Shown here piece after piece: positions 26,820-35,939 of a stretch of 64,000 nt of DNA. Origin of the DNA: AC-32 sp963719275 (GTDB taxonomy: Bacteria > Actinomycetota > Thermoleophilia > Gaiellales > Gaiellaceae); contig CAVRBT010000007.1 of assembly GCA_963719275.1 (NCBI GenBank), positions 148,226 to 212,225 of the forward strand, read 5' to 3'. The position numbers were made by a program, and so were the translations under genes. Numbering within the stretch: the stretch's first letter is position 1; the number at the start of each line of letters is the position of its first letter. The notes under the pieces were generated by a model. It was not told the origin of the DNA, ran no database searches, and saw nothing but the letters and a program-made list of their open reading frames with translations.

Positions 26820-27054
26820 GCTGAAGGACGAGCCGTGGTGCAAGGCCTGCTCAGTCTGAGTTTCACGGCCCGACGCCCATACGATGGCGACGCGTACAGG
26901 TGGCACCGTCGCGCTCACGCAGGGCCACGGGCTCTCTTAGCCCTTCCTCCGTGCCCAGGACGGCTCAGTGCTGGCGGGTTGTCCCCGGCTCGCCGGACAC
27001 CTCGTGCGCGTGGAGGATCGTCAGCGCGGACGAGCGCGGGGCGGATCGATCTCG

Positions 27055-27865
27055 TCAGCCTGTCGTCATGCGGGCGAGTACGGACTCGCCTGCCCGCACC
27101 CAGTCGCCGGGGGTCACGCACACTTCGAGCCCCTCGGTGACGGGCAGCACGAGGTCGACCTGGGAGCCGAACCGGATGATGCCGATCCGCTGGCCTCGCG
27201 CGATACGCTCGCCGACCTCGACGTAGGAGGCGATCTGGCGCACGAGGCGTGACGCGATCTGGACGACGGCCACCTGGAGACCGCCCGACGTCTCGATCAC
27301 CGTCGTCGCTCGCTCGTTCTCGAATGCCATCTTGGGGTCGCTGAGCGAGCCGAATTGGCCTGGGAAGTGGCGGCGCAGCGTCACGACGCCGTCGACCGGC
27401 GCACGGTTCACGTGGACTTCCAGGAAGCTCATCCCGATACCGATCACATGGGCGTCCCCGAAGCGCAACTGTGTCTTCGTCAACTCCTCGAGCTGGAAGT
27501 CGCGACCGACCTTCGTCGCCACCGGGAGCGTGCCGCCCTGCGACCGCCGGACGTAGACGATCTTCCCATCGGCCGGACTGACCACGACACCCTCCTCGGG
27601 AGGCGGCGTCCGCTCCGGATCTCGGTAGAAGCGCCAGGCCAGCACCATCAGCGCGAGAATGACCGTCAGCACTGCCGTGAGCGCGGCGGATGCCACGGGA
27701 CCCGATCCCCACCAGGGCATCGAGCGCCGATACACCCAGCGCCGCCACGACGCCGAGCACGAAAACGCCAAGCACGACGCGGCGCAGGCCCAACTCCCAC
27801 TTCCACGCGAGCGCCAGCGCGAGGACGAGCGCAGCGACGACGCCGGTAAGGAGTGGGGCGAACAT
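27055..27865 (-). CDS. psd: phosphatidylserine decarboxylase, frameshifted
   Basis: About 270 residues if repaired. It decarboxylates phosphatidylserine to phosphatidylethanolamine. Two N-terminal helices (VVAALVLALALAW, VVLGVFVLGVVAALGVSAL) precede VLAWRFYRDPERTPP, VVSPADGKIVYV and the self-cleavage motif IIRFGSQVDLVLP, where the Gly-Ser pair yields the pyruvoyl group. The short length and RFGS motif are those of the type II (short) enzyme. One extra G in the GGGG run at 27707-27710 breaks the frame near residue 52. ATG at 27865 lies six bases after the stop of the upstream ATP-grasp gene. Confidence 0.85.
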
Positions 27866-27869
27866 CGTT

Positions 27870-29072
27870 TCAGAAGCCTCGCTTCACGATCAGATACGGA
27901 ACCAGCGCCAGTTCGGCGATTGCTGGCAGCGGGTCTCGCACCGCGAAAACGGCTTCGGTGTCGGCCTGCAGCATGGAAGAAAGGTATCGACGCGGGGTCA
28001 ATCGGCGATGAGCGATTTCGACGAGCGCCGTGGGCAGGTCGGTGGTGACGCGCACCCAGTGCACTCCCGTTCGCGCGGTGCACGAATCGACGGTCTCGCC
28101 GAGCTGGTCCGCCATCAGCAGCGCGGGGAAGTCGACCCCGGCGGCCGCGCCGATCGAGTGGTAGCCCCAGGTGCGGGCGTTGACGTCGAGCAGCTTCGGC
28201 ACGCCGTCGCGCGCGTCCCGCTTGAACTCGACCTCCACCAGCCCGTAGTAGTCCATACCCCGGAGAAAGCGCTCGGCGAGGTCGACGAGGTGCGGCACAT
28301 CCACCGTCTCTACGTAGGTGCTTGCGCGTCCGAATTCTGGTGGGTGCTGTCGCAGCCGGCATGCCGTCAGGCGGCCGACCGAGCGCCCGTCCTTGAAGAA
28401 CGCGCAAAACGCGAGCTGGGAGCGCCCGTCTCCGGGGATCAGCTCCTGGACCATCACCTCGCCGTCGCCGACGAGATCGAGGGCACGGCCTAAGAGGACG
28501 CGCAGCTCGTCGCGCGTGTTGGCGCGCCACGCCTTCGCGCCGGTCGCGTAGACGAAGTTCTCCTTGATGGCAGGCTTGAGCGCGAAGGGTCCAGGCACGT
28601 CGACCTGGTCCACGTCATCGACCGCCCGCGGATACCACGTGCGAGGGGTAGGGATACCGAGGTCGATTGCGAGGGCGTACGTTTGGCGCTTGTCCCACGC
28701 CCACCGGACGCTCTCCCAGGCCGGTGTTGGTACCCGGTAAAGAGTCCCGAGGACATCACGGTTCCGGGAAACGGCCGCGACAGTTTCCTCGCGGGTGGGG
28801 AAGATCACCCATCCCTCTAGACCCAGCCGGCGCCCGGTCGTGAGCAGCGACTCGACCGTTGCCGTCTCGTCGCGGAGGTCAGGCACGCGGACGTTATACG
28901 TCGTATAGCGGGAGAAGCGCGAGATTGAACGCTCGTCATCGAGCACACAGACGGGCCACCCCTGTCTGCCGACGCTACGGACGATGCCCAGGCCCTGATA
29001 GTCGCCGCCGACGACGATAGCGCCCAATGCTCGTGGGCGGGATCTTGACGTTGTAGTCAGGAACGCGCGCAT
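27870..29072 (-). CDS. ATP-grasp carboxylate-amine ligase-like protein
   Basis: 400 residues from ATG at 29072, which has AGGA at the right distance. An earlier ATG lies at 29096. The N-terminal domain reads LGAIVVGGDYQGLGIVRSVG. The ATP-grasp core has GPFALKPAIKENFVYATG, VMVQELIPGDGRSQLAFCA and the metal-binding segment LVEVEFKRDARDGVPKLLDV followed by NARTWG. These proteins join a carboxylate to an amine via an acyl-phosphate. The closest functional types are D-aspartate-ligase-like and polysaccharide-modifying enzymes. A frameshifted relative is at 21150-21475. It is co-directional and nearly contiguous with psd. Confidence 0.8.
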   Translation of the reverse strand: MRAFLTTTSRSRPRALGAIVVGGDYQGLGIVRSVGRQGWPVCVLDDERSISRFSRYTTYNVRVPDLRDETATVESLLTTGRRLGLEGWVIFPTREETVAAVSRNRDVLGTLYRVPTPAWESVRWAWDKRQTYALAIDLGIPTPRTWYPRAVDDVDQVDVPGPFALKPAIKENFVYATGAKAWRANTRDELRVLLGRALDLVGDGEVMVQELIPGDGRSQLAFCAFFKDGRSVGRLTACRLRQHPPEFGRASTYVETVDVPHLVDLAERFLRGMDYYGLVEVEFKRDARDGVPKLLDVNARTWGYHSIGAAAGVDFPALLMADQLGETVDSCTARTGVHWVRVTTDLPTALVEIAHRRLTPRRYLSSMLQADTEAVFAVRDPLPAIAELALVPYLIVKRGF

Positions 29073-29190
29073 AGTGTCCTGTCGCTTCAACTCCATCTCG
29101 CTTACGCTAACCCCAGACAGTCCTCCCGACTTCAGCATCTCCCCTGCCCGCCGTCAACGCAGCGGTGTGCGCCAAGCGCCAACTCGTCCG

Positions 29191-30528
29191 TCAGCGGGTG
29201 CTGCGAATGCCCATGTCGGTGCCGTCGGATGCTGCGCCTTTGCCTCGGGAGCGGGCGGCTAGCCGGTAGCCCGCGTAGGTCTTGGGCTTGGCGCCGCCGA
29301 CGAAGATCGCTCTGCCGGTGATGTTGCCCCTGCCGGGCTTGCCCGCGTTGAGGTTGTGGTCGCTGGTACCCCAGGTGCTGCCCGGTGCGGAGATTCCACC
29401 GCGGCGCGTAAAGACGTTGTCTCGCACGAGGTTCCCCGAGGACGTCTCGCCATCGTTCGCGTCGGCGAAGCTAAGATCACCGCCACCGGCGAACGTGTTG
29501 TGGGTCACCGTCCAGTTGTCCCCACCGTAAGCGGCGACGGAGTGTGGGTAGATGCAGGTGCAGACGAAGACGTTGTTCGTGACCGTGCCGTAATCCTCCC
29601 CATCAAACGACCCGATCCCGCCTGAGCCGTCGCCGTTGTCGTGGAAGTAATTCCCCCTGACGACCACATGACGAGCGCCATACAACTGGATCGGGTCGAC
29701 GTGCGCGTCGTTGATCGAAACGCAGTTGCCCTGCCGAAGACCCGTGAACTCGTTGCCCGGTCCGATGCGAACGCCGTAAGCGTCGCCGATCACCTGGACG
29801 CCGTCCGAGCAGCCGCCACTAAAATGGTTATTCCTGATCGTGACTCCCACCGGCCGGGTGTTGTCGTAGCCACGAATGGTGAGCCTGCCCTCGTAACTTT
29901 TCGGGCCGGCATTGTTGCCATCCAGGCGATTGGAGTCGAACAAGATGCTGGCGCGGGCTCGCTGCGTCTGAACCAGCGACATCCCGGTGAAGGTGTTGTG
30001 CGAGAGGGTGATGTCGGCGGAGCTGGCCATGAGCAGGTCGCTGATGGTCAGGCCGACGAGGCGGAGCCCGCTTGATGCGACGATTTCCAGATCCATTGAT
30101 GCCGAGGATCCTTTGACCGGCCGGACAACGACCGGTTTCGCCTTATGGATGTTCCGAATCGCGACGTGGCCGTAGTCGCCGCCGGTCAAGCAGACAACCG
30201 ACCCTCGCGCTGCAGAGGCGATCACTGACGCGAGGCGGGTACGGACACCGATCCTCTTCGTGCAACGCGGCGCTTTCCGACCAGACGCGTGAATCACCGT
30301 CGCCGAAACCAAACGGATCTTGAGACTATCCGGTCGGCTCGGCCCGGCGAGCCCGCCTCTCGCCGCCGAAGCCGGCATCGTGCAAAGGAATGCCGCTGCG
30401 GCCGCCGCTGCGGCCGCCCGAAAGAGGAGACGTCGGCGCGCGCGACCTCGAAGGTCGGACACGTCACATAGGGCGGGAGGAGAGCGCCTCGTCACGCACG
30501 CGCCAGTGTAGACGCCTCCAACGGACAT
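29191..30528 (-). CDS. secreted right-handed beta-helix protein
   Basis: About 445 residues. After a basic RGRARRRLLFR, a hydrophobic alanine run and MPASA make a signal peptide. The body has repeated short beta-strand turns (LTISDLLMASSADITLSHNT, VRDNVFTRRGGIS) and the segments HVDPIQLYGARHVVV and GDGSGGIGSFDG, which parallel HVDPIQ and GDGSGGIEFFDG of the proteins at 4712 and 9947. This is the parallel beta-helix (pectate-lyase/PbH1) fold, probably acting on extracellular polysaccharide. The start is uncertain: ATG at 30528 or GTG at 30495. It is divergent from the epimerase at 30655. Confidence 0.78.
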   Translation of the reverse strand: MSVGGVYTGACVTRRSPPALCDVSDLRGRARRRLLFRAAAAAAAAAFLCTMPASAARGGLAGPSRPDSLKIRLVSATVIHASGRKAPRCTKRIGVRTRLASVIASAARGSVVCLTGGDYGHVAIRNIHKAKPVVVRPVKGSSASMDLEIVASSGLRLVGLTISDLLMASSADITLSHNTFTGMSLVQTQRARASILFDSNRLDGNNAGPKSYEGRLTIRGYDNTRPVGVTIRNNHFSGGCSDGVQVIGDAYGVRIGPGNEFTGLRQGNCVSINDAHVDPIQLYGARHVVVRGNYFHDNGDGSGGIGSFDGEDYGTVTNNVFVCTCIYPHSVAAYGGDNWTVTHNTFAGGGDLSFADANDGETSSGNLVRDNVFTRRGGISAPGSTWGTSDHNLNAGKPGRGNITGRAIFVGGAKPKTYAGYRLAARSRGKGAASDGTDMGIRSTR

Positions 30529-30654
30529 CGGGCCGCGACATACGCTGTTTGCGCGATATGCCTGCGTCGGACGAGGTGTTCGGCCCAACAAAGACGCTCA
30601 CCGCGGACTGGACCCGACTTTGCGCGCGGCCCCGCCCTGTTAGCCTCCCTTGAG

Positions 30655-31767
30655 ATGCATGTCCTGGTCACAGGGGGCGCCGGCTTCATCGGCTCGCACC
30701 TCATCGATCGCCTGCTTGCGGCCGGCCACGACGTGCGGGTGCTCGACTCGCTCGATCCGCAGGTTCACAACGGCTGGCCCGACTATCTAGCTGCCGATAT
30801 CGAACGGATCGAGGGCGACGTTCGCGACCGCGACGCCGTGAAGAGGGCGCTGGAGGGCGTGGATCGACTAGTGCATCTCGCCGCCGCCGTCGGTGTCGGC
30901 CAGTCGATGTACGAGATCGAGCGGTATACGTCCGTGAACGCAATGGGCGCGGCGGTCGTCCTCGAGGCGGCGATGGACGTGCGCGCCCGGCTCGAGAAGG
31001 TGGTCGTTGCGTCCTCGATGTCCATTTACGGCGAAGGGCTCTACCGCTGTCCGGCGGAAGACGTACTGCGCTCGCCGGAGCCTCGTTCCGACGAGCAGCT
31101 TGCCCGGAGGGAGTGGGAGCTTGTCTGTCCCTCCTGCGAAACGGCGCTGGAGCCGGCTGGGACGCCGGAGTCGAAGCCGCTCCAGCCGCTCTCGATCTAC
31201 GCGATCGGCAAGCGCGACCACGAGGAGATGTTCCTGGCGTGGGGCCGCGCCTACAAGGTGCCGGCCACGGCACTCCGCTTCTTCAACGTGTACGGCCCGC
31301 GACAGGCTCTGTCGAATCCCTACACCGGCGTAGCCGCGATCTTCGCCTCCAGGCTCCTGAACGGCCGGCCGCCGGTCGTCTTCGAGGATGGCCACCAGAG
31401 TCGTGACTTCGTCCATGTCTCGGACATCGCGGCTGGCATCGAGGCTGCGCTCGAGGCCGGGAGAGGAGACTTCCGCGCCATCAACCTCGGAACAGGCGTC
31501 TCGACGTCGGTGCTTCGCGTCGCCGAGGTGCTGGCGCGCGAGCTCGGCGTGGCGGTCGAGCCGGAGCTGCGGTGGGAGTATCGCGCCGGCGACATCCGGC
31601 ACTGCTTCGCGGACATCTCGCTCGCGCGGCAAGAGCTGGGGTACGAGCCGTGCGTAGCGTTCGACCACGGGATGTCAGAGCTGGCAGCGTGGCTCGCCGA
31701 CCAAGAGGCCGAGGATCGCGTGGAGGAGGCAACCGCAGCACTCGTCGAGCGAGGTCTCGCCGGCTAA
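30655..31767 (+). CDS. NAD-dependent sugar epimerase (dTDP-L-rhamnose 4-epimerase-like)
   Basis: A 370-residue extended SDR. GGAGFIGSHLIDRLLAAG binds NAD, VVASSMSIYGEGLY carries the catalytic Ser, and SIYAIGKRDHEEMFL the YxxxK pair. RFFNVYGPRQAL, RDFVHVSDIAAGI and YEPCVAF complete the family signature. Between Ser and Tyr lies an insertion with VCPSCETALEPAG, a feature of the WbiB-type dTDP-rhamnose/6-deoxytalose epimerases. It produces a nucleotide-activated 6-deoxysugar for the polysaccharide. It is transcribed alone on this strand. Confidence 0.85.
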   Translation: MHVLVTGGAGFIGSHLIDRLLAAGHDVRVLDSLDPQVHNGWPDYLAADIERIEGDVRDRDAVKRALEGVDRLVHLAAAVGVGQSMYEIERYTSVNAMGAAVVLEAAMDVRARLEKVVVASSMSIYGEGLYRCPAEDVLRSPEPRSDEQLARREWELVCPSCETALEPAGTPESKPLQPLSIYAIGKRDHEEMFLAWGRAYKVPATALRFFNVYGPRQALSNPYTGVAAIFASRLLNGRPPVVFEDGHQSRDFVHVSDIAAGIEAALEAGRGDFRAINLGTGVSTSVLRVAEVLARELGVAVEPELRWEYRAGDIRHCFADISLARQELGYEPCVAFDHGMSELAAWLADQEAEDRVEEATAALVERGLAG

Positions 31768-31838
31768 CGCCGTTTGTGTCGCTGGTCGCGCGTGAGGCCG
31801 GTCGCCCAGCTTTCATACCCGCAGTCCCCTTCGAAACC

Positions 31839-32786
31839 TTACCGGCGTCCTGCCATTCGGAACACGGACGCGTAACGGGTCTGCCAATCGTTTCTCTTTC
31901 GATCGAGCGGCTCCAGGCCCCACCAATGCCACGGCCAATCGGCCCGCACCAAGGGGTCGCCGTCGTGGATCTCGGCCATCAGCTCCGGGACCGGCTCCCA
32001 TCCGAGGTCGATCGCGACGTTCGTGCGGACGTCGAGGTCGACGCCGGATACGAAGAGATAGCCGTCTGGGCTCGTGAGCTGCGAGAAATTCCGCAAGCAC
32101 CGTTCGGCACTCGGTGCATCCATGTGGCAGAGGAAGTTGTTCGCAACCACGAGATCCTTCGGTCCGAGCTCCTCGACGAGCCGCGGGCCGGCGGCGTCTC
32201 CGAGTCGCCACGCGATTCCTTCTCTCAGCCAGGGTTTGACTCGCCCCTCATTGCCCTCCCAATCGAACATCTCGCGCAGCTCGACCTCGGTCATCTGTTC
32301 GAAGATCGATGCGTGCACCGCCTCGGACGTCTGAGGGCCGTAGACGCCCTCTTCTGCGATGGCCAGGACCTCCGGTGAGATGTCCAGGGCGTCCACGAGG
32401 ACGACAAGGTCGGGGCGCGCCCGACGCAGCGTCCACAGGATCGAGTAGACCTCGACCCCGACGCTACAGCCGAGCACGGCGACGCGCACCGACGATCCCT
32501 GCGGCCGTTCGGCGAAGAGGCGGCGCATCAGTTCGAGCGCCGGACGGTTCCGGAGAACCAGCGTCCCGACGTACATCTCGCGGTCGGCGTTTCGAGAAGT
32601 GAGGACGTGCAGCCAGCGTCCGTATGTCTGGATCGCGTGCAGATCGCGCACGCGAGGCGGGAGACGCCGCCAGATGCGCCTGTTCACTTTGAGAAGCACC
32701 TTCTCGACGCCTCGTCGGAGCACGGCCGCTCCGTGCCGGCGCTCGCCGACGGCGTCGCGGCGCGTTTGGGAGACGATGTTCGTCAC
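31839..32786 (-). CDS. SAM-dependent methyltransferase, CheR-like fold
   Basis: 315 residues. RVAVLGCSVGVEVYSILWTL is the SAM-binding motif I. VDALDISPEVLAIAEEGVYG is the acidic loop with the CheR-type DIS pattern. KDLVVANNFLCHMDAPSAER and GYLFVSGVDLDVRTNVA form the later strands. The chemotaxis-type N-terminal helix is absent, and the genomic setting is polysaccharide modification. I read it as a small-molecule or sugar methyltransferase, not a chemoreceptor methyltransferase. The GTG start at 32786 overlaps the stop of the pyruvyl transferase gene (GTGA), which fixes the start. Confidence 0.72.
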   Translation of the reverse strand: MTNIVSQTRRDAVGERRHGAAVLRRGVEKVLLKVNRRIWRRLPPRVRDLHAIQTYGRWLHVLTSRNADREMYVGTLVLRNRPALELMRRLFAERPQGSSVRVAVLGCSVGVEVYSILWTLRRARPDLVVLVDALDISPEVLAIAEEGVYGPQTSEAVHASIFEQMTEVELREMFDWEGNEGRVKPWLREGIAWRLGDAAGPRLVEELGPKDLVVANNFLCHMDAPSAERCLRNFSQLTSPDGYLFVSGVDLDVRTNVAIDLGWEPVPELMAEIHDGDPLVRADWPWHWWGLEPLDRKRNDWQTRYASVFRMAGRR

Positions 32787-34045
32787 GTCACAGCGGTTGC
32801 TGCGTCGAGGGCTCGCGGCTGGTCGATGAGGTCGCCGAAGATGAGCTCGTACTGCTCGTCCAGGGCGCGTTTGGACGTCTCGACTCGCTGCAGGATCATC
32901 TGCTTGACATCGTCGGCGTTTCTGACCAATGCCTGGAACTGCTCGATAAGAGTGTCCGCGTTCATCTGATTGATGTCGTGGCAGTACTCGGACAATCCCA
33001 TTTCGTTCATCAACGACGAGCACTTGTGATGGAACGTGATCGCGATGACCGGCTTGTTGAGGAGCAGGCTCATCAGGATGTTGTGGAACCGCGTTACGAC
33101 CACGAGGTCGGTCGCGCTGAGCTGCGAGAGCAAATCGTGGACGGAATTAGCCGCACGATAGGTAACGCGCTCGGCGGTGTTAGGCGCGAGGCGCTTCCGC
33201 AGCGCGGCTCTGAGGTCGTTGACGGCCAGGGTGTCTGCATCGCCCAGCAGGAGCTTGACGTCGTAATCGTGGTCGAGCAACCAGCGCACGAAGACGGCGA
33301 GTGACTCCAAGTATCGATCGTAGGTGCCACGCATCGGTTTGGCGACGCTGTACTTCCCGGCGTACTCCATCAAGCCGAGACCGACGACGGGTCGTCTCTC
33401 GCGATCGGCCGCCGTCGGTCGAATACGGGGCGACAAGCCAAAAACGAGATCCGGGTAGATTCGGTCGTCCCTCGTGCGGAGTCCGAGGCTCTCCAGAACC
33501 TCCTTGCTCGGGCCGTCGCGATACGACCTGTAGTCCGCGAGCGAAAGCGCCGACTTCACGAGGAAACGTCCCGGCGCGCTGCGGACCGGACCTGCCCCGA
33601 CGCTCACGAACATCACCCTGCAGCCGCGCAGCCTCGCCATGACAGACCACTTGAACACCCCGTATAGACCCCAGCCCGAAAGAGCACACGCATCGTTCAG
33701 CAAGCCCGTTCCGGGGATGATGAACACGTCCGTGCCCTTGAGTGTCCTCCAAGCCCTGATGTATTCCCGAGACTCCTCGCTCAGTCCGAGGGCGGCCATC
33801 CGCAGGCGCCTGCCCAACGGAACCTGCCGGTCCCAGATCCGAACGGATCTGACGGTGTGCGGCACCGCTTCGATTCCCAGCGTCGCGGCGACGTTCTCGG
33901 GGTAGCTGCAGATGCAGCAGAACTCGCAAGTCGGGAACCGGAGACGGAAACGCGAGATAATCGCAAGGAGCGTGGCCTCGTTCCCGGAGTTCCTGGTCCC
34001 GAAGTTACCGAAGAAGCTGATCTTAGTGGGCTTCTGCTTCGCCAT
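32783..34045 (-). CDS. polysaccharide pyruvyl transferase family protein
   Basis: 420 residues from ATG at 34045. KISFFGNFGTRNSGNEATLL opens the first domain. DVFIIPGTGLLNDACALSGW, VMFVSVGAGPVRSAP and the C-terminal LVVVTRFHNILMSLLLNKPV with a FHHKCSSLM loop match the WcaK/CsaB fold, a GT-B-like fold that uses phosphoenolpyruvate. It would add ketal pyruvate to a sugar residue. An ATG at 34168 overlaps the flippase stop (ATGA) and is an alternative start. The extra 41 residues look non-globular, so the later ATG is preferred. It is co-transcribed with the methyltransferase. Confidence 0.8.
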   Translation of the reverse strand: MAKQKPTKISFFGNFGTRNSGNEATLLAIISRFRLRFPTCEFCCICSYPENVAATLGIEAVPHTVRSVRIWDRQVPLGRRLRMAALGLSEESREYIRAWRTLKGTDVFIIPGTGLLNDACALSGWGLYGVFKWSVMARLRGCRVMFVSVGAGPVRSAPGRFLVKSALSLADYRSYRDGPSKEVLESLGLRTRDDRIYPDLVFGLSPRIRPTAADRERRPVVGLGLMEYAGKYSVAKPMRGTYDRYLESLAVFVRWLLDHDYDVKLLLGDADTLAVNDLRAALRKRLAPNTAERVTYRAANSVHDLLSQLSATDLVVVTRFHNILMSLLLNKPVIAITFHHKCSSLMNEMGLSEYCHDINQMNADTLIEQFQALVRNADDVKQMILQRVETSKRALDEQYELIFGDLIDQPRALDAATAVT

Positions 34046-34164
34046 ACGTGTGTAGGACTCGCGGGAGCCCCTCGACCGGAGGTTACCGCCGGTCGCTTGG
34101 CGATCAATCGCCGTTGGATCAGGGCATCCTGGACGGCTAGCTAGTGTTCCCGTCGGCCTGACGA

Positions 34165-35832
34165 TCATCGAGCCGTCATTCGAGGCTCGCCAGTCTGGAG
34201 TATCGGTTCTTGCTCTGCCGTTGCGAGGACGTCACGTTGCGCGCTGATGGTCACCGGGGCCGTTCCACGGCGCACGACGCGGCTGCGAATCCAGGGCCAG
34301 TACTCTCTCGCCAGCGCGAGCGTGAGCTCACGGCGAGTCAGGAAGATCAGCCCGAAGTAGAGGCCGACGGCGACGCAGCTGCTGAGTGCCGCCCGCATCA
34401 CCAGCGGGCCTGGACCTTGGGCGCATCCCCACGCCGCGCCTGCAGCAATCATCCATGCGAACACCGGGGTGCGGATGTGGCGAACAACGTGGACATGAGT
34501 CTGCCGATTGACGGCGCGCGCCAGAATCGCGGTGTGAAGGACCGCGGAGGCGACGCCGCCGATGGCAAGGCCGAGGACGCCAAGGATCGGCACGAGCGGC
34601 AGTCCAATGACGACCACAACCACGGCGTCGGCGATCGAGGCGCGGAGTGGCGATTTGGCATCACCAGCTGTCCAGAGATAGCTCTGGACGGCGATCGCCA
34701 CCGGCGTGTGGATGACGACCGCGAGGCACGTGAGAACGAGAGCGTCAGCCGCAGGTGACCACTTGTCTCCGAACAGGAGCGGCACGAGAGCCGGTGCCGC
34801 CGCCAACGGCGCGAGCAGCGCGCCGGTGAGGATCGTTGCGGCAGCCAGGAGCCGTGGCAACATGCCGCCTGGATCCCTGCCGGCAGACCTGGTCCGAGAC
34901 ATCGCTGGAAAGGAAACGCGCAACAACGTGAACAAGAGCGACTGGGGCGCTTGGAGCACTCGCAGGATGAGGCTCCAGTACGCAACAACGGAGACGCTTC
35001 CGATAGCCGCCGTGCCCAGAACCAGGATCTGATCGCGGAGCGCGAAGACGAAGTCAACCGCCTGTACCCGCAGGCCGATCCCGAGCAGCGCGCGGATACG
35101 CCGGCGGTCGTATCGCGGCCAGACGACTCCCGTCGGCGTCAGTGCGACAATGAAGGCGGTCCCGGCGATAGCGCGGGCGACGGTTGCGGTGGCGAGTCCC
35201 CACAGACCCCACCCGATCGCCACGGTCACAACGGTCCAGACGTAATAGACCACCGTCTCTGCGGTCTCGGCGGTCGCGATTCGCTTGTAGAGGAGCTGGC
35301 GCTCAAGGACGACGAGACCGGCGCCTCGAAAAGCCGCGATAGGAGCGCTCAGAACCATCACGGCCGTGAGCTGTCCTACGAGTCCGAAGGGGCGCGTCGC
35401 CAGAATGACGACTCCGAGCAAGACGCTGCTGACAATGAGCTGGAGAGCGACGTAGGCACGAAGGTCCGCGTGCTCGGGTGCAGCTAGGCGCCGGATGAGC
35501 GCGGCCCCCATTCCGACACCACTACCGAGCATGAGAAGGAACGTCGAGATCGTCAATGCGATCGCGTACAGTCCGAGTTGGTTGGGCAGTAGCAGACGAG
35601 CGACGACGATCGTCGATACCAGGCCCAGGACCTGCGCAAAGATTCCCTTTGCCGTCAGCAGGGCGGCACCGGACGCGGCGCGCCGGCCGATGTCACCTGC
35701 GCTCAGTTCGGGCTCAGCATGTGTGGCCTCAGCCTTGACGCTACGAGTCCTGGCAGCCCGAGCCACAGTCTCTGACCGTAGTCTCTCCGCTACGCCCAGC
35801 CCATGCCTGAACGGCTGGTATGCACTAGCCAC
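34165..35832 (-). CDS. Wzx-type polysaccharide flippase
   Basis: A 555-residue integral membrane protein with about 12-14 predicted helices. GAALLTAKGIFAQVLGLVST, VVARLLLPNQLGLYAIALTI and later IGGVASAVLHTAILAR follow the MATE-like polysaccharide transporter layout. It would flip the lipid-linked repeat unit across the membrane. The first 50 residues are charged and cytosolic. The only earlier partner in the window is the polymerase-like protein at 17686-19189. Together with the sugar transferase at 2163 this gives a Wzx/Wzy-dependent system. Confidence 0.88.
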   Translation of the reverse strand: MASAYQPFRHGLGVAERLRSETVARAARTRSVKAEATHAEPELSAGDIGRRAASGAALLTAKGIFAQVLGLVSTIVVARLLLPNQLGLYAIALTISTFLLMLGSGVGMGAALIRRLAAPEHADLRAYVALQLIVSSVLLGVVILATRPFGLVGQLTAVMVLSAPIAAFRGAGLVVLERQLLYKRIATAETAETVVYYVWTVVTVAIGWGLWGLATATVARAIAGTAFIVALTPTGVVWPRYDRRRIRALLGIGLRVQAVDFVFALRDQILVLGTAAIGSVSVVAYWSLILRVLQAPQSLLFTLLRVSFPAMSRTRSAGRDPGGMLPRLLAAATILTGALLAPLAAAPALVPLLFGDKWSPAADALVLTCLAVVIHTPVAIAVQSYLWTAGDAKSPLRASIADAVVVVVIGLPLVPILGVLGLAIGGVASAVLHTAILARAVNRQTHVHVVRHIRTPVFAWMIAAGAAWGCAQGPGPLVMRAALSSCVAVGLYFGLIFLTRRELTLALAREYWPWIRSRVVRRGTAPVTISAQRDVLATAEQEPILQTGEPRMTAR

Positions 35833-35939
35833 CTGGGCAGGTCGGGGCGCTTGAAGCGGGGCGCGAGAAAAGGTCGGGTACAGCCTCGAAGGAGGCCGGA
35901 TGGTCGTTCAGCCGTACACAACCTGTGTCGGCGTGTCGG

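Noticed and set aside
26820..27054. Coding sequence or pssA-like gene downstream of psd
   Set aside because: No frame has motifs or a start; nothing recognisable was found in these 235 bases.
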